DNA from: Pseudomonadota bacterium
GTDB lineage: Bacteria > Desulfobacterota > Desulfobulbia > Desulfobulbales > Desulfocapsaceae
Length of the DNA stretch: 64,000 nt
Reading direction: 5' to 3'
Assembly (NCBI GenBank): GCA_018820855.1
Contig: JAHJNL010000060.1
Coordinates: forward strand, 1 to 64,000
The notes beneath the pieces were generated by a model. It saw nothing but the letters and a program-made list of their open reading frames with translations, was not told the DNA's origin and searched no databases. This document shows, piece after piece, positions 44,592 to 53,224 of the stretch (its first letter is position 1; every line of letters starts with the position of its first letter). The position numbers were made by a program, and so were the translations under genes.

Positions 44592-47327
44592 TCAAGTCAA
44601 TGGTTCCCTCACATCCCCTCCTCCCTCTCTCTGTTGCCCCCACCCGGCCATCATTCCCATCTTTTCCAGGGTTTTCATGGTATAGGCCTTGTCCTGCAGC
44701 AAATCCACATGACGCACCACAATGTTCATCTCGGTTTCCCGGATACTGTTAAAGGTTTCAATCGACTCCCGGGGAATTTCATTGTGGGTCTTTGCAAGCA
44801 CGATAAAATCATTGCCAAAGGCTCTGAATATCAGACTGTCTTGATACCCACGCCGCAATTCTTCAGCAAATTTCTGCAAAAAGCTATTGCCCTGTTCCCA
44901 CCCTGCCCTCTTATTATACTCCTGTAAATTTATAGGATGGAACGTGTTGATACAGGTATATTCAAAACACTGTAGATTGTTCTGAAGAATAATCTGCAGG
45001 TAATTTTCATTATAGAGCCCGGTCAGTTTATCGTTAAAGAAATAGGCAAAACGTTTGCGCTCCAGTTCTGTGACCGGCAACTGATCAATACTGGTAATAA
45101 TAGAAATATCCTGCAGGACTTTGAGAGCGGCATCAACCACGGCCGGATGAAATTGAATCCCTTTGAGACTGGAAAGCTCTTCCAGAACCTCATCCAGTTC
45201 TTTTCTTGGCTTATAGATACGATTGGTGGTCATGGCATCAAAGGCATCCGCCACGGACATTATTCTGGAAAATGGATGAATTTCGTCTCCCCTGAGCCCT
45301 ATGGGATATCCCTGTCCGTCATGCCGTTCGTGATGCTGATGAATAATCTCTGCCAACTCATGATACATCTTGACCTGGGACAGCATCTCAAATCCAGCCG
45401 TTGCATGCAGCTTAATCAGGTCATAATCGGATTCGGTGAGCTTTCCTGGTTTGAGCAGTACTGAGTCGGGGGTGGCAATTTTTCCGATGTCATGGAGAAT
45501 GGCAGCCTTTTTCAAGATCTCGATTTCTTCCTCATCATAGCCCATTTCCAAGGCAATAAGCTGGCAATAATGCGCAACCCGCAGAGTATGACCGGCAGTA
45601 TAGGTATCCCGGTGATCGATCATGTTTGCAAAAGAGAGAATGGTCTCTTCATAATTTTCCGTTCTCTCACTTTCCAGATAGGCCACCGCCTGGCGATGAC
45701 CATAGGCAGTAATAGCAAAACCCAGATCGCCGGCCAGTTCTTCGAGCATGGAAATTTCTTCTCCTTCAAAACCCTGCTCGCGCCAGGTGTATACAGAGAG
45801 AGATCCAATTGGTTTGGAAAAATGATCCGCTCGCAGAGGAAGTGCAATCACCCACAGTAGACCACTGACCAACTTTCCGTTGTGCAGTGGTGTAATTCCC
45901 GGTTTTTCAGTCCTGTAGGGCTGAACCACCGTCGTATTCTGGATGAGGCACTGAGCTGTCGCCGATCTGGAAAACGGGAATTCAGGATCTTCAGGGTCAA
46001 AAGGCGGAGTTTCCAGCAGATGTTCACCGTCGGAAGAGAAAACCTGGGCAACCTTTTTCTTGTCAAGCAGACCAACCCAGGCGAAATCATAATAACTGTG
46101 GCGGACAAAGCGGGAACAGGAATCCTCCAGCAATTTTTCCAGGCTTGCAGAGGTGATCAGCAGTTCATTGATATCAGCAACGGTCTGTAGAATTTCACGA
46201 AGATAAATCTCCCTTCCCAACAGGCTCTCAATCTCTTTGGTGCGATCCTGCACCTTTATTTCAAGGCCCTGGTTGAGCTCGTCGACTTCTTCTTTTTTAC
46301 GACTGAGATCACGATTCAGATGAAAGATATAAGAAGAAATCGAGAAAATGAAGATTAGGAACAAGAGTAAGAGAACGGTCTGCAGCCAGTATTTTATCAC
46401 AACATCTGTCAGCGTGAACTTGCCATACGATTCATACGGACTGATACGAAGGGCCAGGAGACAATCATGAACAGATTGATAGTTGAGGGGAATGGTCCAA
46501 CCCGCAATCTTACCGGCAACAGCGGCAGGATTTTGCTCATCCATGGCCATCAGGGCGGATGCCACAAGCCGGGAAAGCTGTTTCGGAGTGGTCTGGAGTG
46601 CTGCCAAAGGCCATTCCGGATAGAGTTCTGTGCTGAGGAGAAAAGGAAACTCTTCATCCTGTTTTTGATTCAGGATCTTGAAATCATCAAGATCGATCTT
46701 CCCTTCTCCTGCCATGCGTTCCAGGGTGTCTGTGCGGACCGTCCCCCCATCCACGAGGCCATCGCGCACACCGAACACTACGGCATCATGGGTTTCTCCG
46801 TATTGCAAACGAGAAAAAAAAGTAAATGGATCAATATGATTCCTGTCGAATTCACGCCAGGCCATAATCCAGCCGCCAAAAGACCTGGCATCAACAGCCA
46901 TAAAAGATTTTCTTTTAAAATCTACAAGGTCACGGATATCGTCCCGATCAGCACGAGAAAAAATGACGCCGCCGAAAATTGTTGTCTGTTTCCCGGTCAT
47001 ATGCTGATTAATCAACGTAGCAATACGACTCACACCATACCGTTTTTCCAGTTCCACATAAAAGGCAGAATTGGCAAGGACGAAATGGACTTGGGATTCC
47101 TGGACAGCGGAATCTATCTCATCAAAACCTAAAGGAATAACCTTGAAACGATATCCGGGGAGAGCATCACTGAGGTAGTCCGCCGTGGGCTGCCATTGCT
47201 GACAAACACGTTCCGCTCCTCTCTTGGCAAGGACTCCTATCTTCACCGTCTGCTCCGTTCCATGAAGAGAATGAAAGGGAATCAGCGTGCAGAACAAGAA
47301 AACTAAAAAGCGGACAACAGCCAGCAT
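44592..47327 (-). CDS. PhnD-GAF-HD-GYP protein with degenerate GGDEF domain
   Basis: The 911-residue membrane protein has a signal peptide (1-24) and a periplasmic PhnD-like substrate-binding domain (about 27-295). A membrane helix (about 314-334), a coiled coil, a GAF domain (about 385-545) and an HD-GYP phosphodiesterase domain (about 555-735) follow. The catalytic motifs are intact: HDIGK (612-616) and HHERHDGQGYP (665-675), so it should hydrolyse c-di-GMP. The last 150 residues begin NDKLTGLYNENYL like a GGDEF domain, but the active-site loop reads RAFGNDF, so cyclase activity is unlikely. The PhnD domain suggests sensing of phosphonate, phosphite or another small anion outside the cell. 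It is a single gene. Confidence 0.93.
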   Translation of the reverse strand: MLAVVRFLVFLFCTLIPFHSLHGTEQTVKIGVLAKRGAERVCQQWQPTADYLSDALPGYRFKVIPLGFDEIDSAVQESQVHFVLANSAFYVELEKRYGVSRIATLINQHMTGKQTTIFGGVIFSRADRDDIRDLVDFKRKSFMAVDARSFGGWIMAWREFDRNHIDPFTFFSRLQYGETHDAVVFGVRDGLVDGGTVRTDTLERMAGEGKIDLDDFKILNQKQDEEFPFLLSTELYPEWPLAALQTTPKQLSRLVASALMAMDEQNPAAVAGKIAGWTIPLNYQSVHDCLLALRISPYESYGKFTLTDVVIKYWLQTVLLLLFLIFIFSISSYIFHLNRDLSRKKEEVDELNQGLEIKVQDRTKEIESLLGREIYLREILQTVADINELLITSASLEKLLEDSCSRFVRHSYYDFAWVGLLDKKKVAQVFSSDGEHLLETPPFDPEDPEFPFSRSATAQCLIQNTTVVQPYRTEKPGITPLHNGKLVSGLLWVIALPLRADHFSKPIGSLSVYTWREQGFEGEEISMLEELAGDLGFAITAYGHRQAVAYLESERTENYEETILSFANMIDHRDTYTAGHTLRVAHYCQLIALEMGYDEEEIEILKKAAILHDIGKIATPDSVLLKPGKLTESDYDLIKLHATAGFEMLSQVKMYHELAEIIHQHHERHDGQGYPIGLRGDEIHPFSRIMSVADAFDAMTTNRIYKPRKELDEVLEELSSLKGIQFHPAVVDAALKVLQDISIITSIDQLPVTELERKRFAYFFNDKLTGLYNENYLQIILQNNLQCFEYTCINTFHPINLQEYNKRAGWEQGNSFLQKFAEELRRGYQDSLIFRAFGNDFIVLAKTHNEIPRESIETFNSIRETEMNIVVRHVDLLQDKAYTMKTLEKMGMMAGWGQQREGGGDVREPLT

Positions 47328-47466
47328 ATGGACCTTTTCTCCAAAAAAATGTCAAAAATGCATGGGGCCAACTCTCTTGTAGTATGGTAACAGAAAAAGT
47401 ACCTGCAGCAAAACAAGAAAAAACAGAAACAGATCCGTGACCTTGAATGGCCGTTTTTTTTTTACA

Positions 47467-48630
47467 TTACGGAAGTTTCAAGTTGAATAATCTGTTAATC
47501 CCCCACCAGCCCAAAAGCGTGGTGGTAGCCGAAGCCATACCAAGCCATCCCAGAACTGCCACCTTATCATACCAGTCGAGGGAGATCAGCCACATGGAGC
47601 AGGCCCCTGTTATAAAAAAGAAAAATACCATAAGTGACGATGCAGCCCCGGCATCTCTATCAACCTGTTCAAGGATAAGATTATTCCCAGGCGGTCGGCC
47701 AAAGGAAAAGAAGAAGGTGAGAAGCCACATCGGCACCACAAGCCGGTACGGCATGGAAAAAAAAGAATTCGTCATCGGCAGGGAGGCTAGCAACACCCCC
47801 AGATAACTGATGGGCAACAACCGGCCAAGAGAAAAATGACGGGCCATCCTGGAAAAGATAAGCGGTGCAACGAGAAAAGCAGAAGCATTAGCAGCAAAGA
47901 AATAGCCATACACTTTTTCAGAATAGCCAAGACCGGTTATATAAATTTCAGATGACACGGCAATAAAGGCGAAAAAGGGGATGCCCAGGCAGGCTAAGGC
48001 AAGGGTCAGAAGGAAAAAAGGTCTATTGTTCATCAGCCTCAGGTAACTTCGAAAAACCTGTTTCAGACCTTCGGCATTCAACACGGTCAACGACTCATTC
48101 AGTGACCAGACACCAAGCGCAGATATTACACCAAGAAGAGCCTGCAGGACAAAGATCCAGCGCCATGACAGGGACTCGATTATCACCCCCCCGATTATCG
48201 GGGCAATCATAGGTGCTGCTGCAACAATAATCCCGAGCTGGATAAATACCCGTTGCCGAAGATTGCCGGCAAAAAGATCTTTGCAGATGGCAAAGACAAT
48301 AGCCGATGCGGCAGCGGCGCCGGCTCCCTGCAGGGTTCTGGCCAGGATCAACATCACGACATTGTCGGCAATGGCACAGAGCAGACTGGCTCCGACGTAA
48401 AGTGCCAGCCCCGCCAACAACGGCGGCCGCCTGCCATAACGGTCTGAAAGAGGACCGTATACAAGCAAAAAACCACAATAGGTAACAAAAAAGCAGATCA
48501 AGGTCAGATTGACAATAGCCAGGGGCTGCTGCCATTTGTCACCCAACAGCGGGATCGCCGCCAGGTACATGTCTGTAGAAAGCGGCGGAAACGCCGCAAG
48601 AAGTGCAAGTAAAGCGATGGTCTTTTTCAT
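47467..48630 (-). CDS. Bcr/CflA-type MFS drug exporter
   Basis: The 387-residue protein has 12 predicted membrane segments and the DHA1 motifs: FPPLSTDMYLAAIP in helix 1, YGPLSDRYGRRPPLLAGL between helices 2 and 3, and RTLQGAGAAAASAIVFAICK around helices 4 and 5. These place it in the Bcr/CflA branch, proton antiporters that export drugs, sulfonamides or amino acids. It is a single gene upstream of the HD-GYP gene on the same strand with a 139-base gap. The actual substrate is unknown. Confidence 0.9.
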   Translation of the reverse strand: MKKTIALLALLAAFPPLSTDMYLAAIPLLGDKWQQPLAIVNLTLICFFVTYCGFLLVYGPLSDRYGRRPPLLAGLALYVGASLLCAIADNVVMLILARTLQGAGAAAASAIVFAICKDLFAGNLRQRVFIQLGIIVAAAPMIAPIIGGVIIESLSWRWIFVLQALLGVISALGVWSLNESLTVLNAEGLKQVFRSYLRLMNNRPFFLLTLALACLGIPFFAFIAVSSEIYITGLGYSEKVYGYFFAANASAFLVAPLIFSRMARHFSLGRLLPISYLGVLLASLPMTNSFFSMPYRLVVPMWLLTFFFSFGRPPGNNLILEQVDRDAGAASSLMVFFFFITGACSMWLISLDWYDKVAVLGWLGMASATTTLLGWWGINRLFNLKLP

Positions 48631-48881
48631 ATCTGATCAGCCTTAATAGAAAACATCCCCGGCTGAAGACATGTTTCGGAACAAAATGAAAATCAGCGTA
48701 ATGTTGAAATCTATGCGAATTCTACTCGCTACATTTTTACCAGGGGCAATTGCGACAATTCCGGGGACATTCGACCTCCCCCTAGAAAGTTATCTTTTCA
48801 GGGGAAAGATAAAACATATGTTAAAGGATCTTATCGAGGGTATAAGTTGTTTTCACAAAACACGCCCCCATGCCGGGCTCC

Positions 48882-50297
48882 TCATGTCCAGAAGAACTCA
48901 TTCTCAACATTGACTGAATCCGATTGACCAAACACCCAGGCGGGAAATGTCCGTCCTTTAATCTTTCCCTTTTTCAGATAAGAATAAGCTTCCCTGGCCA
49001 TACTACGCTCAATTGCAACATAAGTTTGACGGTCATAGATATCTATTTTACCGACATATTTACCCTCAATACCTGCTTCGCCGGTTAATGCACCGAGAAT
49101 ATCACCAGGACGCATTTTGTCCTTTTTCCCTCCTTCTAACACAATAGTTACATTGGGTGGGACCAGTGTGAAATATTCAACCTCGTTTAATGTGTCGACA
49201 CCATCAAATCGGCGGCTTTCATTTCGATAATATTCTGTTTCGGGAATTTGACGGTTGGTAAAGAGAGTAACTGCCAATCCCTCTTTACCCGCACGTCCTG
49301 TTCTGCCGATACGATGAGTATAAGTCGCTTCATCCTGCGGCATGTCGTAATTAACCACCATTCCCAGGTCTTTTATATCAAGTCCTCTTGCAGCAACATC
49401 TGTTGCAACGAGGACTGAACAACTTTTGTTGGAAAAGCGGACAAGAACGTCGGTTCGTTCATACTGCTCCAAATCACCATGAATGGCAAGAGCATCAACT
49501 CCTGCTTCATATAACTCCTCAGAAATATCCTGTGATTGTATTTTGGTATTACAAAACACCAGAATATTCTGAGGGTTGTGATGGGCAATTATTTTGATGA
49601 GTGTAGAAAGCTTCTCATTATGTACCACTTCATAAAAATATTCCGTTATCTTATTAGCGCTTTCTTCAGATATAGTTTGAATATTGAGAGCATTCTTCTG
49701 GATGGAAGAACTCAAATCCATAATTTTTTCTGGATAGGTAGCTGAAAAAAGCAACGTTTGCCGATTCACAGGTGCATGGGCAATAACTCTATCGATCTCG
49801 GCAATAAATCCCATATCAAGCATACGATCAGCTTCGTCGAGTACCAGTGTGTCCAGATCTTTTAAAGAAAGATATCCTTTATCCAGATGTTTTAATACCC
49901 GCCCCGGAGTTCCCACAATTATATGTGCCCCATGCAGTAACGATCCGTATTGCGGGCCAAAAGGAGCCCCACCGCAAAGAGTCAGTATTTTAACATTATG
50001 AGTAGCCCGTGCTAAACGACGTAATTCTTTCGCCACTTGATCCGCCAGTTCTCGTGTTGGACAAAGGACAAGAGATTGAACGCTAAATTTTTTGACATCA
50101 AGTTTATTGAGTACCCCGATTCCAAATGCTGCTGTTTTACCACTCCCTGTTTTGGCCTGTGCAATAACATCATGATTTTTTAAAATATGCGGCAGACTTT
50201 CGGCCTGAACAGGAGTCATTTTTTCAAACCCAAGTTCATTAAGGTTATGGAGCATCTCCTTGGAAAGAGGGAGGCGGGAAAATTTTAAGTCATTCAT
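48882..50297 (-). CDS. dbpA: ATP-dependent RNA helicase DbpA
   Basis: The 471-residue protein (ATG 50297, matching the N terminus of DbpA; 50318 is an alternative) has all DEAD-box motifs. These are Q motif TPVQ, AKTGSGKT, PTRELADQV, TPGR, LDEADRMLDMGF, FSAT and HRIGRTGRAG. The last 75 residues are the DbpA RNA-binding domain (RPGDILGALTGEAGIEGKYVGK is part of it), which binds hairpin 92 of 23S rRNA. It acts in 50S subunit assembly. It is a single gene; the 250-base gap to the exporter holds no gene. Confidence 0.94.
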   Translation of the reverse strand: MNDLKFSRLPLSKEMLHNLNELGFEKMTPVQAESLPHILKNHDVIAQAKTGSGKTAAFGIGVLNKLDVKKFSVQSLVLCPTRELADQVAKELRRLARATHNVKILTLCGGAPFGPQYGSLLHGAHIIVGTPGRVLKHLDKGYLSLKDLDTLVLDEADRMLDMGFIAEIDRVIAHAPVNRQTLLFSATYPEKIMDLSSSIQKNALNIQTISEESANKITEYFYEVVHNEKLSTLIKIIAHHNPQNILVFCNTKIQSQDISEELYEAGVDALAIHGDLEQYERTDVLVRFSNKSCSVLVATDVAARGLDIKDLGMVVNYDMPQDEATYTHRIGRTGRAGKEGLAVTLFTNRQIPETEYYRNESRRFDGVDTLNEVEYFTLVPPNVTIVLEGGKKDKMRPGDILGALTGEAGIEGKYVGKIDIYDRQTYVAIERSMAREAYSYLKKGKIKGRTFPAWVFGQSDSVNVENEFFWT

Positions 50298-50635
50298 AAT
50301 TAGTCTTTTTTCAATCATAGTGATTAGAATATCATATTATCAGGGAGATCCCATTTCTTCAGGTTGAAGACAACATTAGAAGAAACATGCCAAAAATGAT
50401 AGGATTACTTTGCAATATTCCCGAGATCTGATGGTAAGCAGTCATGAAATGATAGTATCAGCAACATTGCCAAGACTGAATAAATCAGAAGTTACCCTCA
50501 GTTTTTCCAGTACATTCATAATCAGAAAACACCTGATTTTTTCATCATTCGTCCAGATAAGTTTTCAGTACATATCGGACGGTATTATACATTCAGTCCA
50601 CTGTGTCTGTTTTCGACCCATCCCAACCTGACTTA
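50298..50635. other. 338-base region without a supported gene
   Basis: The region lies upstream of dbpA and downstream of the membrane protein at 50636. It is AT-rich with only short frames lacking ribosome sites. No clear terminator or repeat is seen. Confidence 0.35.
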
Positions 50636-51823
50636 CTACAACTTCTCAGGAATTTTGAATCCCAGGTAAGTCGCATTGCTGATACCCAGCAAAGTGAGCA
50701 ACGTCTCCGCAAATTCCGGCATGGATATCACCTGTACAACGTTTTGAACGAAGACAGCGCCCAAGACCATAGTCCAGATAACGACCTGAAGACGGTGAAA
50801 GCTAAGACCATTGCCATCGTCACAGATGTCCCGCCAAAATCCTTTGGATTGACCGGGAGCTACCTGTCCGGATAACTTGCCGATCTCGCTGAATACAGAG
50901 TCAATCTCTGACTTGATTTCCACCAGACGGTCTTGGCTTGCCTGCAAAAAGGCCGCTGGATAACTGGCTTTCTGCGCCTGAAGTTTCTGCTCCTCCTGCT
51001 GAAGCTCAGTGAGCTTGTTTTGTTTTTCACTGATCTTGCTTTGAATCTCGGCCTTTTTGCTATTGCCGATCACTACAGCGCTCAACCCGGTGCCTCCGCT
51101 GATACCAAGCAGGATGAGGGCCTGCGGTGGAATGCGTTCCATCGCACCGGTCAATATCCAGATCCCGGTGAATGACAACACGACCAACAACCCCCAGAAA
51201 GCCATCTGACTCTTCCCTAAACTGTAATAGTTCGTTTCTGCATCGCATAAAATTGTAGTTTTTGTCGCCAAGTACCAATATGTACCCAGCAGGGTCGCCA
51301 CCCCGCAGAGGAAAATAAGCCAAATGGCCGAATTCGATGCGACAGAGAACTGAAACGGCTGAGCGGAGTGCACCAGCAAAGGGAGATCATTGCCTATAGC
51401 AATGGACGGTTCTATCGTCATCTGATACTGATGCTTCTTCCTGAATAACCTGTCCCATGCCTGGCGGTTAGCGTCATTCTCCGCATCGCGGATAAGAGTG
51501 AAATTCAGGAGAAGTCCTGGACCTCCCTCAAACTGTTGAGGCGGGGAGCCCAGAGCAGCGATAGCCTCACCATCAAAATACAGCGTAAGTGACTTTGTCT
51601 TGCCCCATTCACTCTCGACCTTCTTGACAAGCTCGCCACTCGCTTTGATCTGCAAGATTTCTCCGAGCTGGAAATGAAAGTCCTCAGCCTTATTGGCCAT
51701 ATTCTTGCTGACAATGGAAAATCCGGATTGGCTTACAGACTTCTCACCAGGTACACCTTGTGCGGAAAGTGTGGTGACGCAGGTGAGCAGGATGGACAGC
51801 ACAAAGACGATTAAGTAACGCAT
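50636..51823 (-). CDS. Uncharacterised coiled-coil membrane protein
   Basis: The start at 51823 is chosen: AAGGGAG lies six bases before it, while ATG 51829 directly abuts that site. The 395-residue protein has a signal peptide (MRYLIVFVLSIL), a periplasmic beta-rich domain (about 25-160) and three membrane helices (about 165-255). A charged coiled coil (about 258-325) and a conserved-looking end with GFWRDICDDGNGLSFHRLQV and a final pair of helices (about 342-390) follow. I recall similar uncharacterised proteins, but no named family. The topology suggests a cytoplasmic coiled coil between membrane blocks. It is a single gene, function unknown. Confidence 0.75.
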   Translation of the reverse strand: MRYLIVFVLSILLTCVTTLSAQGVPGEKSVSQSGFSIVSKNMANKAEDFHFQLGEILQIKASGELVKKVESEWGKTKSLTLYFDGEAIAALGSPPQQFEGGPGLLLNFTLIRDAENDANRQAWDRLFRKKHQYQMTIEPSIAIGNDLPLLVHSAQPFQFSVASNSAIWLIFLCGVATLLGTYWYLATKTTILCDAETNYYSLGKSQMAFWGLLVVLSFTGIWILTGAMERIPPQALILLGISGGTGLSAVVIGNSKKAEIQSKISEKQNKLTELQQEEQKLQAQKASYPAAFLQASQDRLVEIKSEIDSVFSEIGKLSGQVAPGQSKGFWRDICDDGNGLSFHRLQVVIWTMVLGAVFVQNVVQVISMPEFAETLLTLLGISNATYLGFKIPEKL

Positions 51824-52246
51824 AAGCATCTCCCTTTAGAGTTTGTAATGCAGGCTTGGCGGCTTGAGATTACGCCACCATATCCTTTTAAATAATTACA
51901 AAATATCTTCAAAAAAAGGCCGAGTTCAGGTCTTAAACGCACATTTTCGTGCTAGCAGATTGCTAAGATAACAAAAATCATAGCATTACGCTTTATTATA
52001 CAGCTCTACTCAACAGCCCAAAAAGCCATCATGATCAAAATGTTCCATAACTATTGTATCTGCAGTAGCCATTCTATTGAGGTTACGCCCAGGAATGAGC
52101 CATCGACCAGATAACTGAAGTTCAGTTATCTGAAATCAGCTTTTCTCCCCTGAAGCTAGCCACTGTCGAGGCAGATAATGAGAATGCAGGCAATGCTGGA
52201 AGAACCGGAAGTAAACTCAAGAGTGTATACAGCGGACAAGGAGAAA
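51824..52246. other. Gene-free part of a 582-base gap
   Basis: No gene, RNA or terminator was recognised. Short frames here lack ribosome sites. A palindrome follows at 52247-52268. Confidence 0.35.
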
Positions 52247-52268
52247 GATGAATCAGACCTGATTCATC
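52247..52268. repeat. 22-bp palindrome
   Basis: GATGAATCAG at 52247-52256 and CTGATTCATC at 52259-52268 flank two bases. The half TGAATCAG is the same as in the palindrome at 25636-25662, but the spacing differs. It may be a protein-binding site or a stem-loop at the end of the LolA-like/MMPL operon. Confidence 0.5.
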
Positions 52269-52405
52269 CACAGTCTGCGGGGCAGGACAAAAGATCCTGC
52301 CGTTAGCGGCTGCGAAACCGGTCAATTCCACTATATCACTTCAGGGATATGGAACGGCAGTTAAAAAAATTCACAGAGACAGTTTGTTGATTTTGGTTTT
52401 TCCCT

Positions 52406-53191
52406 TTATTTGGCCCTTTTTAAGCTGTTTTGGTCGAAATTGCTGTCAGACAGCCCTGTCCTGAAAGAAAAATTTGACCACAGCAAATCGGTCTCCTTGC
52501 CTTTCTGATGGTTGACCATCCTCATCTCATGTGCCTTCCACAGGGTCCCCAGGTAAAGATGATATTCCTGCATGGAGAGCGTTTTTAAAAAACGTTTTTT
52601 ACTGTCATAATACTCTTCTTTCCATATCCTGTAATCATCCTGATCCAGCCAGGAAACGATACGGCTATACCCTGAGTTTTCGGTATCCACAGGAGAACGC
52701 TGGACAATATAGCAATTACGGCCAGCCAATGTCTCTTCACCCAGATACTGATATGTATACTTTTCAACCTCGATACTGCCGAAATCCTCGTAGGAAAATT
52801 CACTGCCCATAAATGCCCCGGACTTATTACGGGCACTGATCCGCTTCACCCGTTTCAGAGCGGGCAGATAGAGCCATTGATCATCGTCGCCAACCTTATG
52901 GCCATAGGTGAGAAGCGCCGTTCCCCTGACATCTCCCGGGGAATCGAAAATAGTCAGGCCTTTGTCACCGTCAGCAACCGTTTCCATGATGCGAATCCTT
53001 ATCCTGCGCCGGTTCTCCGAACCTTCCTGATTCCGCAGGACCATCTCCATATCTGCCGTCAGATCGCCGAATCCTGAACCACGCCTGTCCGCTTCAATCG
53101 CTATATCGAGACCTTTTTCCGCCGGGCTTTGTGCAAAACAAGCGAAGGGCGAACATAATATACTGAACAAAACAAACCCGAAGACCTTCAT
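52406..53191 (-). CDS. LolA-like outer-membrane lipoprotein-sorting protein
   Basis: ATG 53191 is used, with GAGGA five bases upstream; the frame opens at 53221. The 261-residue protein has a signal peptide (MKVFGFVLFSILC to CFAQS) and then the PF17131-type LolA fold. Its segments include RRRIRIRIME, DQWLYLPALKRVKRISA, SGAFMGSEFSYEDF and the closing strand with LGTLWKAHEMRMVNHQKGK. Such proteins carry lipids or lipoproteins in the periplasm and are often encoded with MMPL/RND exporters, as here. It follows the exporter gene by 33 bases. The cargo is unknown. Confidence 0.88.
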   Translation of the reverse strand: MKVFGFVLFSILCSPFACFAQSPAEKGLDIAIEADRRGSGFGDLTADMEMVLRNQEGSENRRRIRIRIMETVADGDKGLTIFDSPGDVRGTALLTYGHKVGDDDQWLYLPALKRVKRISARNKSGAFMGSEFSYEDFGSIEVEKYTYQYLGEETLAGRNCYIVQRSPVDTENSGYSRIVSWLDQDDYRIWKEEYYDSKKRFLKTLSMQEYHLYLGTLWKAHEMRMVNHQKGKETDLLWSNFSFRTGLSDSNFDQNSLKRAK

Positions 53192-53224
53192 GATATCCTC
53201 TATTATTTTAAGATGTTGCACAAT

